A program made the translations under genes and the position numbers. The notes beneath the pieces were generated by a model. It was given only the letters and a program-made list of their open reading frames with translations, ran no database searches and was not told the DNA's origin. 64,000 bases of DNA, from contig NZ_JAGINU010000001.1 in assembly GCF_017876315.1 (NCBI RefSeq), positions 3,720,001 through 3,784,000 on the forward strand, in the 5' to 3' direction. The DNA comes from Pseudonocardia parietis. Lineage in GTDB: Bacteria > Actinomycetota > Actinomycetes > Mycobacteriales > Pseudonocardiaceae. Every line of letters begins with the position of its first letter. Positions within the stretch are counted from its first letter, which is position 1. Shown piece by piece: positions 8,888 to 17,247 of this stretch.

Positions 8888-8924
8888 GCCGACGGACCCG
8901 AACTGATCGTGAAGGAGTGGAACC

Positions 8925-9500
8925 GTGGCACAGGCACCGACCGGAACCGCGGGCGACGTGGTCGACGAGCTGACCCGAGACCACAAGGAGGCGCTGGAGA
9001 CCCTGGCCCAGGTCTCCCGCAAGAGCACGACCCTGCTGGAACGCCGCACGTTGATCGACACGGTGATCGGGGAGGTGGTGCGGCACTCGGTGGCCGAGGA
9101 GATGTACGTCTACCCGGTCATGCGCGACCGGTTCGACGACGGCGCCGAGATGGTCGACCACGATGCCGACGAGCACGCGCAGCTCGAGCGGGTGATGCTG
9201 GAGCTCGAGAAGACCGATCCCGGTGAGGGCCGGTTCGACGAGCTCGTCGGGGAGATGACCGAGGCACTGCGCCATCACGCCGAGGATGAGGAGAACGAAC
9301 AGTTCCCCCGGCTGCGCGCGCACGTCGATCCCGACACGCTGCAGAAGATGCGGGAACAGGTGGACCGGGCCAAGCAGATCGCGCCGACCCGCCCGCACCC
9401 GGATGCGCCGAACTCGGAGGTGTTCCACAAGCTGGCAGGCCCCGGGGTGGGCATGATCGACCGGATGCGCGACCGGCTCTCCGGCCGCCTCGGCAGCTGA
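8925..9500 (+). CDS. Hemerythrin HHE-domain protein
   Basis: 191 residues. Hemerythrin-like four-helix bundle binding a di-iron centre. Candidate ligands are His20, His54 with Glu58, His79, His84 and His118 with Glu122, in the usual H...HxxxE...H...HxxxE order. Such proteins sense or store O2/NO or help iron-sulfur repair. A C-terminal extension (about 140-191) contains a conserved basic/helical tail common in actinobacterial members. The GTG at 8925 follows GAAGGAG. An exact SigB/SigF-type promoter upstream fits a general-stress role. Confidence 0.9.
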   Translation: MAQAPTGTAGDVVDELTRDHKEALETLAQVSRKSTTLLERRTLIDTVIGEVVRHSVAEEMYVYPVMRDRFDDGAEMVDHDADEHAQLERVMLELEKTDPGEGRFDELVGEMTEALRHHAEDEENEQFPRLRAHVDPDTLQKMREQVDRAKQIAPTRPHPDAPNSEVFHKLAGPGVGMIDRMRDRLSGRLGS

Positions 9501-9537
9501 TTCGCAACGGCGCCCGGGACGCCGCGGTCGCGCTCCG

Positions 9538-10548
9538 ATGACCATCGGCCGGTATGTGGGGGAGCTGCAGCAGTGGGACCCCTTGCAGGAGATGCTGTGC
9601 GGGATCGCGGCCGGGCGCCTGGAGGCGCGTGAGCGGGCCGGCTTCTCGGTGTTCCGGCTGGCGGGGACCAATGAGATCTACGCCTACGAGGGTCTCGAGT
9701 CGGCCACCCGGATCGTGTGCAAGTTCTTCGGTACGCGCTTCGGCGGCGATGTCACGACCGCTGCCCGGGCCGCCTGCCGGGAGCAGGAAGCGCTGCGAGC
9801 CCTGCGCGAGGTCGGGTTGCGCGGCTCGCCGCACCACGTCGTCCGCCCGTACGGGTTCGCCCCGGACATCAACTGCGTGCTGGCCCTGGAGTACTACGAG
9901 GGCGAGCGGCTGAGCGAGGCCATCGACCGGGCCCTCTGGCACGGCGACGAGCCGCTGCTGTTCCGGCGGTTGGAGGCGCTGGCCTACTTCCTGGCCACCC
10001 AGCACCACCGGACGACGACCGAGCTGCCGGTGGAGTTCGACGTCGACTGTGCCTACCTGGACGTGCTGCTGGAGATGTTGCGCGGTGCCGGCCGGGTGGG
10101 CCAGTGGGACATCGACGAGCTGTGCTGGCTACGCGAGCTCTGGCGGGCGCGGCCGCGGATGTGGCAGGACCGGCAGGTCTGGCTGCACGGCGACGCGACA
10201 CCGGCGAACTTCCTGTTCGGCGACCACCTCGACGTCGCGGCCATCGACCTCGAACGATGCCGGCGCGGTGACCGGCTCTTCGACGTCGGGCGGATCGCAG
10301 GCGAGCTGCAGCATTCCTTTCTGCAGGCCACCCACGATCCCGACCGGGCTGAGCCCTTCATCGGGTACTTCCTGCGGGCGTACTGCGGTCACTTCCCGGA
10401 ACCCGAGGCGATGTTCGCGGCGCTCACCGCGCGCTCGCCCTACTACAGGGCGTGCACCCTGCTGCGGGTCGCCCGCAACACCTACATCGACGCCGACCAC
10501 GCAGGCACGTTGATCGAACACGCCAAGCGGCAGCTGCGCACGCCGTGA
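9538..10548 (+). CDS. Aminoglycoside-phosphotransferase-fold kinase
   Basis: 336 residues. APH/choline-kinase fold: an N-terminal lobe with a glycine-poor ATP strand, and the Brenner catalytic motif HGDATPAN (His217, catalytic Asp219, metal-binding Asn224). The second metal Asp is Asp237 in IDLE. It should phosphorylate a small-molecule hydroxyl group. The substrate is unknown, and nothing suggests drug resistance. It overlaps or abuts the HAD-hydrolase gene, and a kinase/phosphatase pair acting on one metabolite is possible but is inference. The start at 9538 has no strong ribosome binding site. Confidence 0.85.
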   Translation: MTIGRYVGELQQWDPLQEMLCGIAAGRLEARERAGFSVFRLAGTNEIYAYEGLESATRIVCKFFGTRFGGDVTTAARAACREQEALRALREVGLRGSPHHVVRPYGFAPDINCVLALEYYEGERLSEAIDRALWHGDEPLLFRRLEALAYFLATQHHRTTTELPVEFDVDCAYLDVLLEMLRGAGRVGQWDIDELCWLRELWRARPRMWQDRQVWLHGDATPANFLFGDHLDVAAIDLERCRRGDRLFDVGRIAGELQHSFLQATHDPDRAEPFIGYFLRAYCGHFPEPEAMFAALTARSPYYRACTLLRVARNTYIDADHAGTLIEHAKRQLRTP

Positions 10549-10565
10549 CCGGGAGGGAGGAGCGG

Positions 10566-11312
10566 TTGCGCGTTCAGGCCGTGCTGTTCGACGTCAACCA
10601 CACCCTGGTGGACATCCACACCGACGAGCACCGGGACCGGGTCTACCGGGTCATCGGCCATGTCCTGGCCTACTCCGGTATCCACCTGCGCTGCGGGCAG
10701 CTGCGCGACATCTACTTCGCGACCCTGCACCGGCAGCGCGACCAGAACCCGGAGGAGCACCCGGAGTTCGACGCCGTCGCCCTCTGGCGCACGATCGTCG
10801 AACGACACGCCACCGCGTACACCCGCTCGCTCCCTGCCGACCGGATCGAGCAGCTGCCGCGGTTCCTCACCGAGCTGCACCGCGGCCTGTCCCGCCGTCG
10901 GCTGCACCGGTACCCGCACGTGCGACAGGTCCTCGACGAGCTCCGCAACCACTACCGGCTCGGTGTGGTCACCGACGGCCAGAGCGCCTACGCCCGCCCC
11001 GAGCTCGACGAGCTCGGGTTGCTCGGCCATTTCGACCCGATCGTCGTCTCCGGTGAGCTCGGCTTCCGCAAACCGGACAGCCGCATGTTCGACATCGCAC
11101 TGCGCACCCTGGAGATCGCCCCCGAGCAGGCCGTCTACGTCGGCAACGACGCCTTCCGCGATGTCCACGGCGCTCGGCAGGCCGGGTTGCACACCGTGCT
11201 GTACGCCGCTGACGGCCGGCCCGACGCCGCCGGGTGCGCGTGTTCCTGCACCCCCGATCACGTCGTCACCGACCACCGGCAGCTCCCGCGCCTTCTCGCG
11301 TCCGGGTCATGA
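10566..11312 (+). CDS. HAD-superfamily hydrolase
   Basis: 248 residues. HAD fold with a helical cap (about 25-110). Motif I is FDVNHT (nucleophile Asp9), motif II VTDG, motif III the Lys in FRKPD, motif IV VGNDAFRD. The residue two after the nucleophile is Asn11, where phosphatases normally have an acid-base Asp, so activity may be weak or of another type (haloacid-dehalogenase-like members also lack that Asp). The TTG at 10566 is chosen because GGAGG ends five bases upstream. A GTG at 10545 overlaps the kinase stop and is the alternative. Convergent with the next gene, overlapping by 6 bp. Confidence 0.83.
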   Translation: MRVQAVLFDVNHTLVDIHTDEHRDRVYRVIGHVLAYSGIHLRCGQLRDIYFATLHRQRDQNPEEHPEFDAVALWRTIVERHATAYTRSLPADRIEQLPRFLTELHRGLSRRRLHRYPHVRQVLDELRNHYRLGVVTDGQSAYARPELDELGLLGHFDPIVVSGELGFRKPDSRMFDIALRTLEIAPEQAVYVGNDAFRDVHGARQAGLHTVLYAADGRPDAAGCACSCTPDHVVTDHRQLPRLLASGS

Positions 11313-12437
11313 GGTCTCGGTCTCCACGCGTTGCCGCTCCCGGTAGCCGTAGGTGGCCTGACGGATGGTGGTGTCGTCCTCGAGGCCGGACCCGACCGCC
11401 CCGGCGACCATCCCCATCACGGTCGCCATCAGGGCGGTGTCGAGGTAGTCGCCGAACCCGCTCGGATGTCCCAGGTTCGTGGCGAGGTAGTCCGGGGTGA
11501 TGACCAGCAGGCACGCCACCAGGACGCCGGCGAACAGGACGGTGAAGAACACCAGGGCGCCGAGTGTGACGGTGAGCAGTGTGCTGAGGTTGCGCAGGAT
11601 GGTGGGCACGTCGTCGCGGCGGGTCGACGTGATCGGTGTCTGCCACAGGCCGTGGCTGGTGATGAGCCACAGGACGTAGATGGCGATCGCGCCGACGCAC
11701 ACGAGGACGATCCGCCATTCGGACAGGGAGTCGGCGAGCATCCAGATGCTGGAGTAGAGCACCCCGAACGCGGAGCCGGCCAGGGAGCCTCCCAGCGCGG
11801 CCGAGAGGCCCCATGCGAGTCGCCAGGGCCGGTTGGCGCGGGTCATGCCGAGCAGCAACCGTGCCAATCCGAGCCGGTAGCCGAGGACGATCTTGCTCCC
11901 GATGTCGGTCTCGCTCGGGTTGACCACGTGCAGGGCGCGGGCCCGGCGCAGGCGCCGGTCGCCACGCAACTCCGAGCGCGTGCCGTCCACCGCCAGGACG
12001 CCGGCGGCCAGGTGTTCGACCAGGATCGCGACGAGCCGGCGCGTGCGGCGCACCACGTCGACGCCGCCGATGGCAGGCAGCGAGACCACCGCGGTGCTGT
12101 CGTCGCCCCCGATCTCGGCCAGCACCACGCCGTGGGCATCGCGCAGCGGCGCATCGGTCAGGCAGACAGCCAGATTCCAGTCGCTGGTATGGACCCGTTC
12201 GCGGGCCCGGTCGAGCAGCCGTTCGTAACCGGAATGCATCTCGAACGCGTCGCGGGCGACCTCGATCCGCCACCGCACCGGCACATGCGCCAGCTGTTCG
12301 GGCAGCTTGGCTCCCAAGCTGCCCTCCAACCGGTCGGCGACCGCGGTCGGGAGGTCGGGATCGGCCAGCACACCGACCACGACCTCGCGGCTCTGGGACC
12401 CGGGCTCGAGCTCGGTGGGCTCGGCGATCTCTGTCAT
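11307..12437 (-). CDS. Membrane protein of unknown function
   Basis: 376 residues. The N-terminal 160 residues look soluble, with alternating strands such as REVVVGVLADPDLP and WNLAVCLTDAPLRD. At least four membrane helices follow: about 205-227, 238-260, 282-310 and 333-350. The pattern suggests a cytosolic alpha/beta domain anchored in the membrane. I recognise no family or catalytic motif. The ATG at 12437 is supported by a GTAT-N15-GGGTAG motif ending nine bases upstream and by lack of a ribosome binding site, as for other leaderless candidates here. Confidence 0.78.
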   Translation of the reverse strand: MTEIAEPTELEPGSQSREVVVGVLADPDLPTAVADRLEGSLGAKLPEQLAHVPVRWRIEVARDAFEMHSGYERLLDRARERVHTSDWNLAVCLTDAPLRDAHGVVLAEIGGDDSTAVVSLPAIGGVDVVRRTRRLVAILVEHLAAGVLAVDGTRSELRGDRRLRRARALHVVNPSETDIGSKIVLGYRLGLARLLLGMTRANRPWRLAWGLSAALGGSLAGSAFGVLYSSIWMLADSLSEWRIVLVCVGAIAIYVLWLITSHGLWQTPITSTRRDDVPTILRNLSTLLTVTLGALVFFTVLFAGVLVACLLVITPDYLATNLGHPSGFGDYLDTALMATVMGMVAGAVGSGLEDDTTIRQATYGYRERQRVETETS

Positions 12438-12446
12438 GTCCAGCAG

Positions 12447-12471
12447 CTACCCGCAGTGCGCCGGCGCATAC
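12447..12471 (-). promoter_or_regulatory. SigB/SigF-like near-leaderless promoter
   Basis: Minus strand: GTAT, 15-nt spacer, GGGTAG, nine bases, ATG at 12437. One mismatch in the -35 element. No Shine-Dalgarno sequence follows. Confidence 0.45.
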
Positions 12472-12486
12472 GTGGCCTCGATCTCG

Positions 12487-12948
12487 TCAGCCGCCGGCCG
12501 TCGAGACCGGCGGTGACTCGGTCGACCGTTCCCACGCCAGACAGTTCCACAGTTCCGCGCCGTGGCCGTCAGGAAGAAGTTCTGCGGTGATCTCGAGAAC
12601 CGCCACTGCCAGATCGCGAGCTCTCATCCGCGAGACCGACAGTGCATCGGCGACGTGCTGGAGAAAATCGTCGTCGGCAGGAACCGCTCCACGTCGCCGC
12701 GCGACCGAACTCGTCCGTATCGTCGCGCCGAGTGGTGCGGGAACCCGGCATCGCAGACTCTCCTTCAGGCCGTCCGACGCTCGCCGGTAGGCGGCCTGCA
12801 ACACGACGACCACAGCAACCTCGGCTTCCGCGTGGTTGATGACATCCCCGCGTGCGCGAACGGTCGACAGGTATCTGAATGTGTCCACTGGCTCCACCGG
12901 CCTTCTCGACTCGCACGGATTCGCGTCGTCGGCCTCGAGTCGCGGCAT
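12487..12948 (-). CDS. Hypothetical protein with atypical codon use
   Basis: 153 residues. I do not recognise it. The middle (DVINHAEAEVAVVVVLQAAYRRASDG) and the C-terminal half (DDFLQHVADALSV...DLAVAVLEITAEL) look helical and protein-like. Third-position GC is clearly lower than in neighbouring genes (many GTT, GAA, CTT and AGA codons), which suggests recent acquisition or a decaying gene. The ATG at 12948 has no obvious ribosome binding site. Competing open frames on both strands are less protein-like. It could also be non-coding. Confidence 0.42.
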   Translation of the reverse strand: MPRLEADDANPCESRRPVEPVDTFRYLSTVRARGDVINHAEAEVAVVVVLQAAYRRASDGLKESLRCRVPAPLGATIRTSSVARRRGAVPADDDFLQHVADALSVSRMRARDLAVAVLEITAELLPDGHGAELWNCLAWERSTESPPVSTAGG

Positions 12949-13104
12949 GGTGAACAGTGGTGGCTGTCAGGTCGAAACCGAGGCTGGAGCCGACGCAGTG
13001 TGCGTACCCGGCCGGAGAGGGCTCACACCGGGCGGGGATGTCGTTCTGCCGCGGTCGCTCCCGCTTTTGCGACGCTGCCCGGAGCCATTCGCGTAGGCAC
13101 GCGC

Positions 13105-13137
13105 GAGCGCCCGACCCGGTCGTGGGGTCGGGCGCTC
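13105..13137 (-). terminator. Hairpin terminator after the secreted protein gene
   Basis: Perfect 13-bp stem (13105-13117 with 13125-13137) and a 7-nt loop, starting 23 bp past the stop codon of the 13161-13700 gene. No long U tract follows, as is usual in actinomycetes. Confidence 0.8.
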
Positions 13138-13160
13138 CTGTCCGCACCGACTGTGTGGGG

Positions 13161-13700
13161 TCAGGCGGCGTCGGTGTAGACCAGCTTCCCGGAGATCGGA
13201 CCCGGCTGGGCGGCGTCGGTGGCGGTGATCTTCACCGAGATCACCTGCTGCGCACCCGGCGCGATCGGCGCGGTCGACACGCCCTGGAACTGGCCGGCGG
13301 ACCAGCCCTGCGGGAACGCGGTGATCCCGGACTGCGGGGACACCTTGATCGCGCTGGAGCCGGTGTTCTTCACCGTGACCTTCACCGTGCAGTCCCCGCC
13401 GGGGATCGGCTGGCCGCTGGCGTTCTCGCCGTTCTCGGGGATGGTGAGCTTCGGGTTGAACGTCAGCGTCGCGAAGTCGTCGCTGATCCCGATGTCGTCG
13501 CAGTTCAGCTGCGATCCGTTGGTCGAAGTGACCGCGACCTGGACCTCGTTGGAGGTGCCCGACCCGGGCCCGCCCTGCTCGACCGACGCCTGACCGGTGA
13601 TGCTGGTCTGGAGCAGGAACGCGGCGAGCGCGACTCCGGCTCCGAAGGTGAGCAGGAAGCCGACAACTCCGCCGACGATCTTCTTTGCCTTGCTGGACAC
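13161..13700 (-). CDS. Secreted or membrane-anchored beta-rich protein
   Basis: 179 residues. A basic start (VSSKAKK) is followed by a hydrophobic helix (about 8-30, VGGVVGFLLTFGAGVALAAF), a signal peptide or anchor. The rest is strand-rich and low in charge, with Cys and Gly/Asn turns and segments such as VKVTVKNTGSSAIKV and VISVKITATD, resembling an immunoglobulin-like or DUF11-type sandwich. Probably an extracytoplasmic structural or adhesive protein. The GTG at 13700 is used because it gives a clean signal sequence; longer forms from upstream add nothing recognisable. It is followed by a strong terminator and preceded by a 189-bp AT-richer gap that must hold its promoter. Confidence 0.72.
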   Translation of the reverse strand: MSSKAKKIVGGVVGFLLTFGAGVALAAFLLQTSITGQASVEQGGPGSGTSNEVQVAVTSTNGSQLNCDDIGISDDFATLTFNPKLTIPENGENASGQPIPGGDCTVKVTVKNTGSSAIKVSPQSGITAFPQGWSAGQFQGVSTAPIAPGAQQVISVKITATDAAQPGPISGKLVYTDAA

Positions 13701-13889
13701 GAGAGGTGCACTCCGTTCGGGGGGTGGGTGTGCTTTCCGTAGCTCTCGACGTCCTGAGGTGTCCTCGGTTGCCTGGTTCTTCGGGTTTGCGCAGGTCGGA
13801 CTCATTCGAATACGCAAAATTGACTACACATCGTGTTCGCAGCTGTACCCGATTTCGCCCGGGCATGGTCGAGGCTTCACGCCAGGAAT
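13701..13889 (-). promoter_or_regulatory. AT-richer gap upstream of the secreted-protein gene
   Basis: Between the BCCT stop and the next start. Positions 13795-13855 are markedly AT-rich for this genome (for example TCAATTTTGCG on the minus strand), as expected for a promoter. I could not assign a clear -35/-10 pair. Confidence 0.3.
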
Positions 13890-15749
13890 TCAGTCTTCTC
13901 CGGAGCGGGTTCTGCGGCGGCGGACGCGGGACAGGGTGCTGACCGGAGAACGCGTGGCCCCGCGGTTCCAGATGCCGGTCGTGCGCGTTAGGGCGTAGTC
14001 GATCCGGTCGTCGACCTGCTCGCCGAAGTGCTCGTCGAAGTCGGCCTCCAATTCGCCGGCCAGTTCGCGCCGGCGGACCCGTTGCTCGGTTGCCAATAGC
14101 TGCCGGTGCTCCTGGTGCAGGGCCCGGTACGTGGCGATACACATCAGGATGAGCACGACGCTGAACGGCAGCGCCGTGGTGATCGCCCCGGCCTGCAGGG
14201 CTTCCAGCCCGCCGGCGAGCAGCAGTCCGATCGCGACGAGCCCGAGCAACGCGACCCAGAGCACCCGGCTCCAGATGGGCGGGTCCGGATGCCCACCGGA
14301 GGCGAGCATGTCGATCACCAGCGCACCGGAGTCGGCGGAGGTGACGAAGAAGATGGCCACGATCACGATGGCGAGCACGGACAGGATGCTGCCGAGTGGG
14401 AGCCCGGCCAGGACGTCGAACAAGGCTTCCTCGGCGACCACGTCCTGACCTTCGGACCACAGATCCCCGGCGCCGAGGAGCTGCCGGTGGATCGCGGCGC
14501 CACCCATGACCGCGAACCAGAGGAACCCGACGACGGTGGGCACCAGCAGCACTCCGGCGATGAACTCGCGAATGGTGCGGCCGCGGGAGATGCGGGCGAT
14601 GAACACCCCGACGAACGGCGCCCAGGAGATCCACCAGCCCCAGTAGAAGATCGTCCACGTGCCTTGCCAGACCTGGCCCGCTTCACCGGTGTAGGCGGCC
14701 GCATCGAAGGTCATGTCGAGCACGTTGCTCAGATAGACACCCAGCGACTGGACGAAGTCGCGGATCAGGAACAACGTCGGTCCGAGCACCAACACGGCGA
14801 TCAGCAGCACCCCGGCCAGCGACAGGTTGATGTTCGACAGCCACCGGATGCCCCGCGCGACCCCGGTGACCACGGAGACGACGGCCAGCAGGGCGATGAT
14901 CACGATGAGCACCACCAGGACCAGGTCGCCGGGCTCAGTCAGCACTCCCATGGCGGCCAGGCCGGTGGCGATCTGCTGGACGCCCAGACCCAGCGAGGTG
15001 GCCAAACCGAACACGGTGCCGATGATCGCCAGCACGTCGATCAGGTCCCCGGCCCAGCCCTTGACCTTGTCTCCCAGCAGCGGCTCGAGCGCCCACCGGA
15101 TGGACACCGGCCGGCCCCGCCGGTGGATCGCATACGCCACGGCCAGCCCGATCACCGCGTACACCGCCCAGGCGTGCAGGCCCCAGTGCATGAACGTCTG
15201 GGCCATGCCCAGCTGGGCCAACTCGGCCCCCGAGGCATCGGTACCGGGTTTGGGGTCAGAGGTGGCGAACGTCAGTGGCTCGGCCACGCCGTAGAAGACC
15301 AGCCCGATGCCCATTCCGGCGGCGAACAGCATCGAGAACCACGACAGGAGGCCGAACTCGGGCGGCTCGTCCTCGTGTCCGAGCGTGATGTTGCCGAACC
15401 GGCTCACGCCCATCCAGATCGCGAACACGATGAAGCCGGCGATCGCGAGGGTGTAGAACCACGCCGCACCTCGGACGACCCCGCTCTGGACCGAGTTGAG
15501 CACCTCGCCGGCGCCGGCCGGAAAGACGATCGCGATGATCGAGACACCGGCCACGACGGTGAGCGCGGGCCAGAACACCGCCGGCGCGAGCCCGCCCCGG
15601 CCGATCCGCATGCCGTGACGGCGCAGCTGGTCCTCGACGGTCCCGGCCGACGCGTCCTGCTCGATACGACCCGGATCCTCGCGATCCGGATCCACCGGGT
15701 CCTGGCCGCCCTCCGACGCCCCGTCATGTCGATACGACGACTCCGCCAT
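13890..15749 (-). CDS. BCCT-family betaine/choline/carnitine transporter
   Basis: 619 residues, typical of BCCT carriers with extended tails. Twelve membrane helices can be traced from about residue 55 to 540. The family signature around WGWWISWAPFVGVFIARISRGRT and the Gly-rich AAGMGIGLVFYGVAEP helix are present. These are sodium- or proton-coupled importers of quaternary ammonium osmolytes. The C-terminal 80 residues are charged (HQEHRQLL, FDEHFGEQVDDR), as in osmotically regulated BetP-like members. The ATG at 15749 follows GGAGGT. It stands alone with no biosynthesis or catabolic partner beside it. Confidence 0.93.
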   Translation of the reverse strand: MAESSYRHDGASEGGQDPVDPDREDPGRIEQDASAGTVEDQLRRHGMRIGRGGLAPAVFWPALTVVAGVSIIAIVFPAGAGEVLNSVQSGVVRGAAWFYTLAIAGFIVFAIWMGVSRFGNITLGHEDEPPEFGLLSWFSMLFAAGMGIGLVFYGVAEPLTFATSDPKPGTDASGAELAQLGMAQTFMHWGLHAWAVYAVIGLAVAYAIHRRGRPVSIRWALEPLLGDKVKGWAGDLIDVLAIIGTVFGLATSLGLGVQQIATGLAAMGVLTEPGDLVLVVLIVIIALLAVVSVVTGVARGIRWLSNINLSLAGVLLIAVLVLGPTLFLIRDFVQSLGVYLSNVLDMTFDAAAYTGEAGQVWQGTWTIFYWGWWISWAPFVGVFIARISRGRTIREFIAGVLLVPTVVGFLWFAVMGGAAIHRQLLGAGDLWSEGQDVVAEEALFDVLAGLPLGSILSVLAIVIVAIFFVTSADSGALVIDMLASGGHPDPPIWSRVLWVALLGLVAIGLLLAGGLEALQAGAITTALPFSVVLILMCIATYRALHQEHRQLLATEQRVRRRELAGELEADFDEHFGEQVDDRIDYALTRTTGIWNRGATRSPVSTLSRVRRRRTRSGED

Positions 15750-15916
15750 CTCGCCTCACCTCCGGCCGGTGACCACCGCACAGCCCCGCACACGACCCGG
15801 CCATCCCTATCGGGGCAAAACAGCCATACCGGTCCGGCCGACTCCCCTGAGAAGCATGGTTCAAACACCCGTAGAGATCGGCTGCCCGATGCGCCGTCGA
15901 CCCGTGACAGGCCAGG

Positions 15917-17107
15917 TCACTGGTCGCGGCCCTTCCATCCCGCCGTGCCGCGCAGCACCACTCGCGCGCCGTCGAGCAGGACCGCGCCGAACAGCGCCCA
16001 GATCATCGGGGCGAGCGGTGCGAGCGCGGTCCGGGTGCGCATCAGCCGGGCGGCGCGGTGGTGCGCCGCCGCCGCCCCACCCCAGCCGAGCAACCCGGCT
16101 GCGACCAGCGCGGTCGCCCGGCCGCGTCCGGATCGGCCCGGTGCCGGCGTGGACCGCCGGTACCGCAGCCCGCACACCACGCCCACCGGCCCCGCCAGCG
16201 ACATCGCCGTGTGCGTCAGCCCGCCGCCGATCAGCACGGGCACCGACCGTTCGGTCGCGGCCACCAGCGTCTTGCGGAACGAGGCCCAGCCGGCACCGAA
16301 CGGGTCCAGCCCGCTGGTCGTGACCAGGCCGTGTGCGTCGACCAGCCTGGTGCGGCCGCCGGCGTCGCGCACTCGGGTGGCCAGCAGCACGTCCTCGGTG
16401 CGGCGGTCCCGCAGCGCCACCCAGCCGCCGACCGCTGCGAACCGCTCGCGGCGTACCAGCAGGCACTGCCCGATCGCGAACGCCCGCCGAGCCCTGCCCT
16501 GCGGATCGGCGTGCTCACCGATGAAGACGATCCCGGTCGGCATCAGCAGCGACCACGCCGGCGCCGAGCCGTCGGCCGGTGAAGTGCCGGCGGCGGAGAC
16601 CAGGTCCGCGCCGTGCTGCACGGCTGTGGCCCGCAGGCGTCCCAGCAGGTCGGGGGCGAGCAGCGTGTCGGCGTCGACGAACAACAGCCACTCCGGCGGC
16701 GCGATCCCGCAGCGGCCCCGCGCGTCGCGGTCGGCATCCAGCCCGGTCTGCATCGCCGCGACCTTCCCGGACCAGCCGGGCGGCGGGCCCCCGCCGCGCA
16801 CGACCATCACCCGTGGGTCGTCGTCCGCGTGGCGCGCCACGATCTCGCCGGTGCCGTCCGACGAGGCGTCGTCGACCACCACGATCCGCACGTCCGGCCC
16901 GGTCTGCGCGCGCAGCGCGTCGACGCAGGCACTGATCCGTGGCGCCTCGTCCCGGGCCGGGACGACGATCGTCACCGAGCCCTCCGCATCGCCCGCCGCC
17001 TCGGCGAGGGGTGTGATCCGACGCAGCCGTTCGACCGTGCGGGCGCCGCGCCACGCCGTCACCAGCGACCCCGCGACCAGGAGGAGATGTCCACAAGCAC
17101 GCCGCAC
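15917..17107 (-). CDS. Membrane glycosyltransferase family 2
   Basis: 396 residues. One N-terminal hydrophobic helix, then a GT2 catalytic domain: VTIVVPARDE (about 44-53), DDASSDGT, the metal-binding DAD triad in LFVDADTLL, and RRTEDVLLA as acceptor-side acid. Three or more hydrophobic segments follow (about 290-385). The organisation resembles CrtQ/HpnB-type lipid glycosyltransferases. It diverges from UDP-sulfoquinovose synthase with 140 bp between the starts, so a role in glycolipid assembly is attractive but unproven; known SqdX enzymes belong to GT4. The GTG at 17107 is the most upstream plausible start; no strong ribosome binding site. Confidence 0.82.
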   Translation of the reverse strand: MRRACGHLLLVAGSLVTAWRGARTVERLRRITPLAEAAGDAEGSVTIVVPARDEAPRISACVDALRAQTGPDVRIVVVDDASSDGTGEIVARHADDDPRVMVVRGGGPPPGWSGKVAAMQTGLDADRDARGRCGIAPPEWLLFVDADTLLAPDLLGRLRATAVQHGADLVSAAGTSPADGSAPAWSLLMPTGIVFIGEHADPQGRARRAFAIGQCLLVRRERFAAVGGWVALRDRRTEDVLLATRVRDAGGRTRLVDAHGLVTTSGLDPFGAGWASFRKTLVAATERSVPVLIGGGLTHTAMSLAGPVGVVCGLRYRRSTPAPGRSGRGRATALVAAGLLGWGGAAAAHHRAARLMRTRTALAPLAPMIWALFGAVLLDGARVVLRGTAGWKGRDQ

Positions 17108-17247
17108 AGGCGTGATCGTCGCGCACCGCGGTAGGCGGCCGACGGGCAGCCGCGGGACTCGTCCGGGTGACGGTGGCGGGCTCGGACCGCCCGGAGACCG
17201 GTAGAAATTCCGACAAGGCGGACAACGTGACGACGCGAGGGGTGTCG

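Noticed and set aside
12562..13179. Plus-strand and second minus-strand frames in the lower-GC islet
   Set aside because: They read as Arg/Ser-rich shadow sequence; the 12487-12948 minus frame is more protein-like.
14106..17204. 1032-codon open frame on the plus strand
   Set aside because: Antisense shadow of the BCCT and glycosyltransferase genes; composition is low-complexity Arg/Pro/His with no domain.
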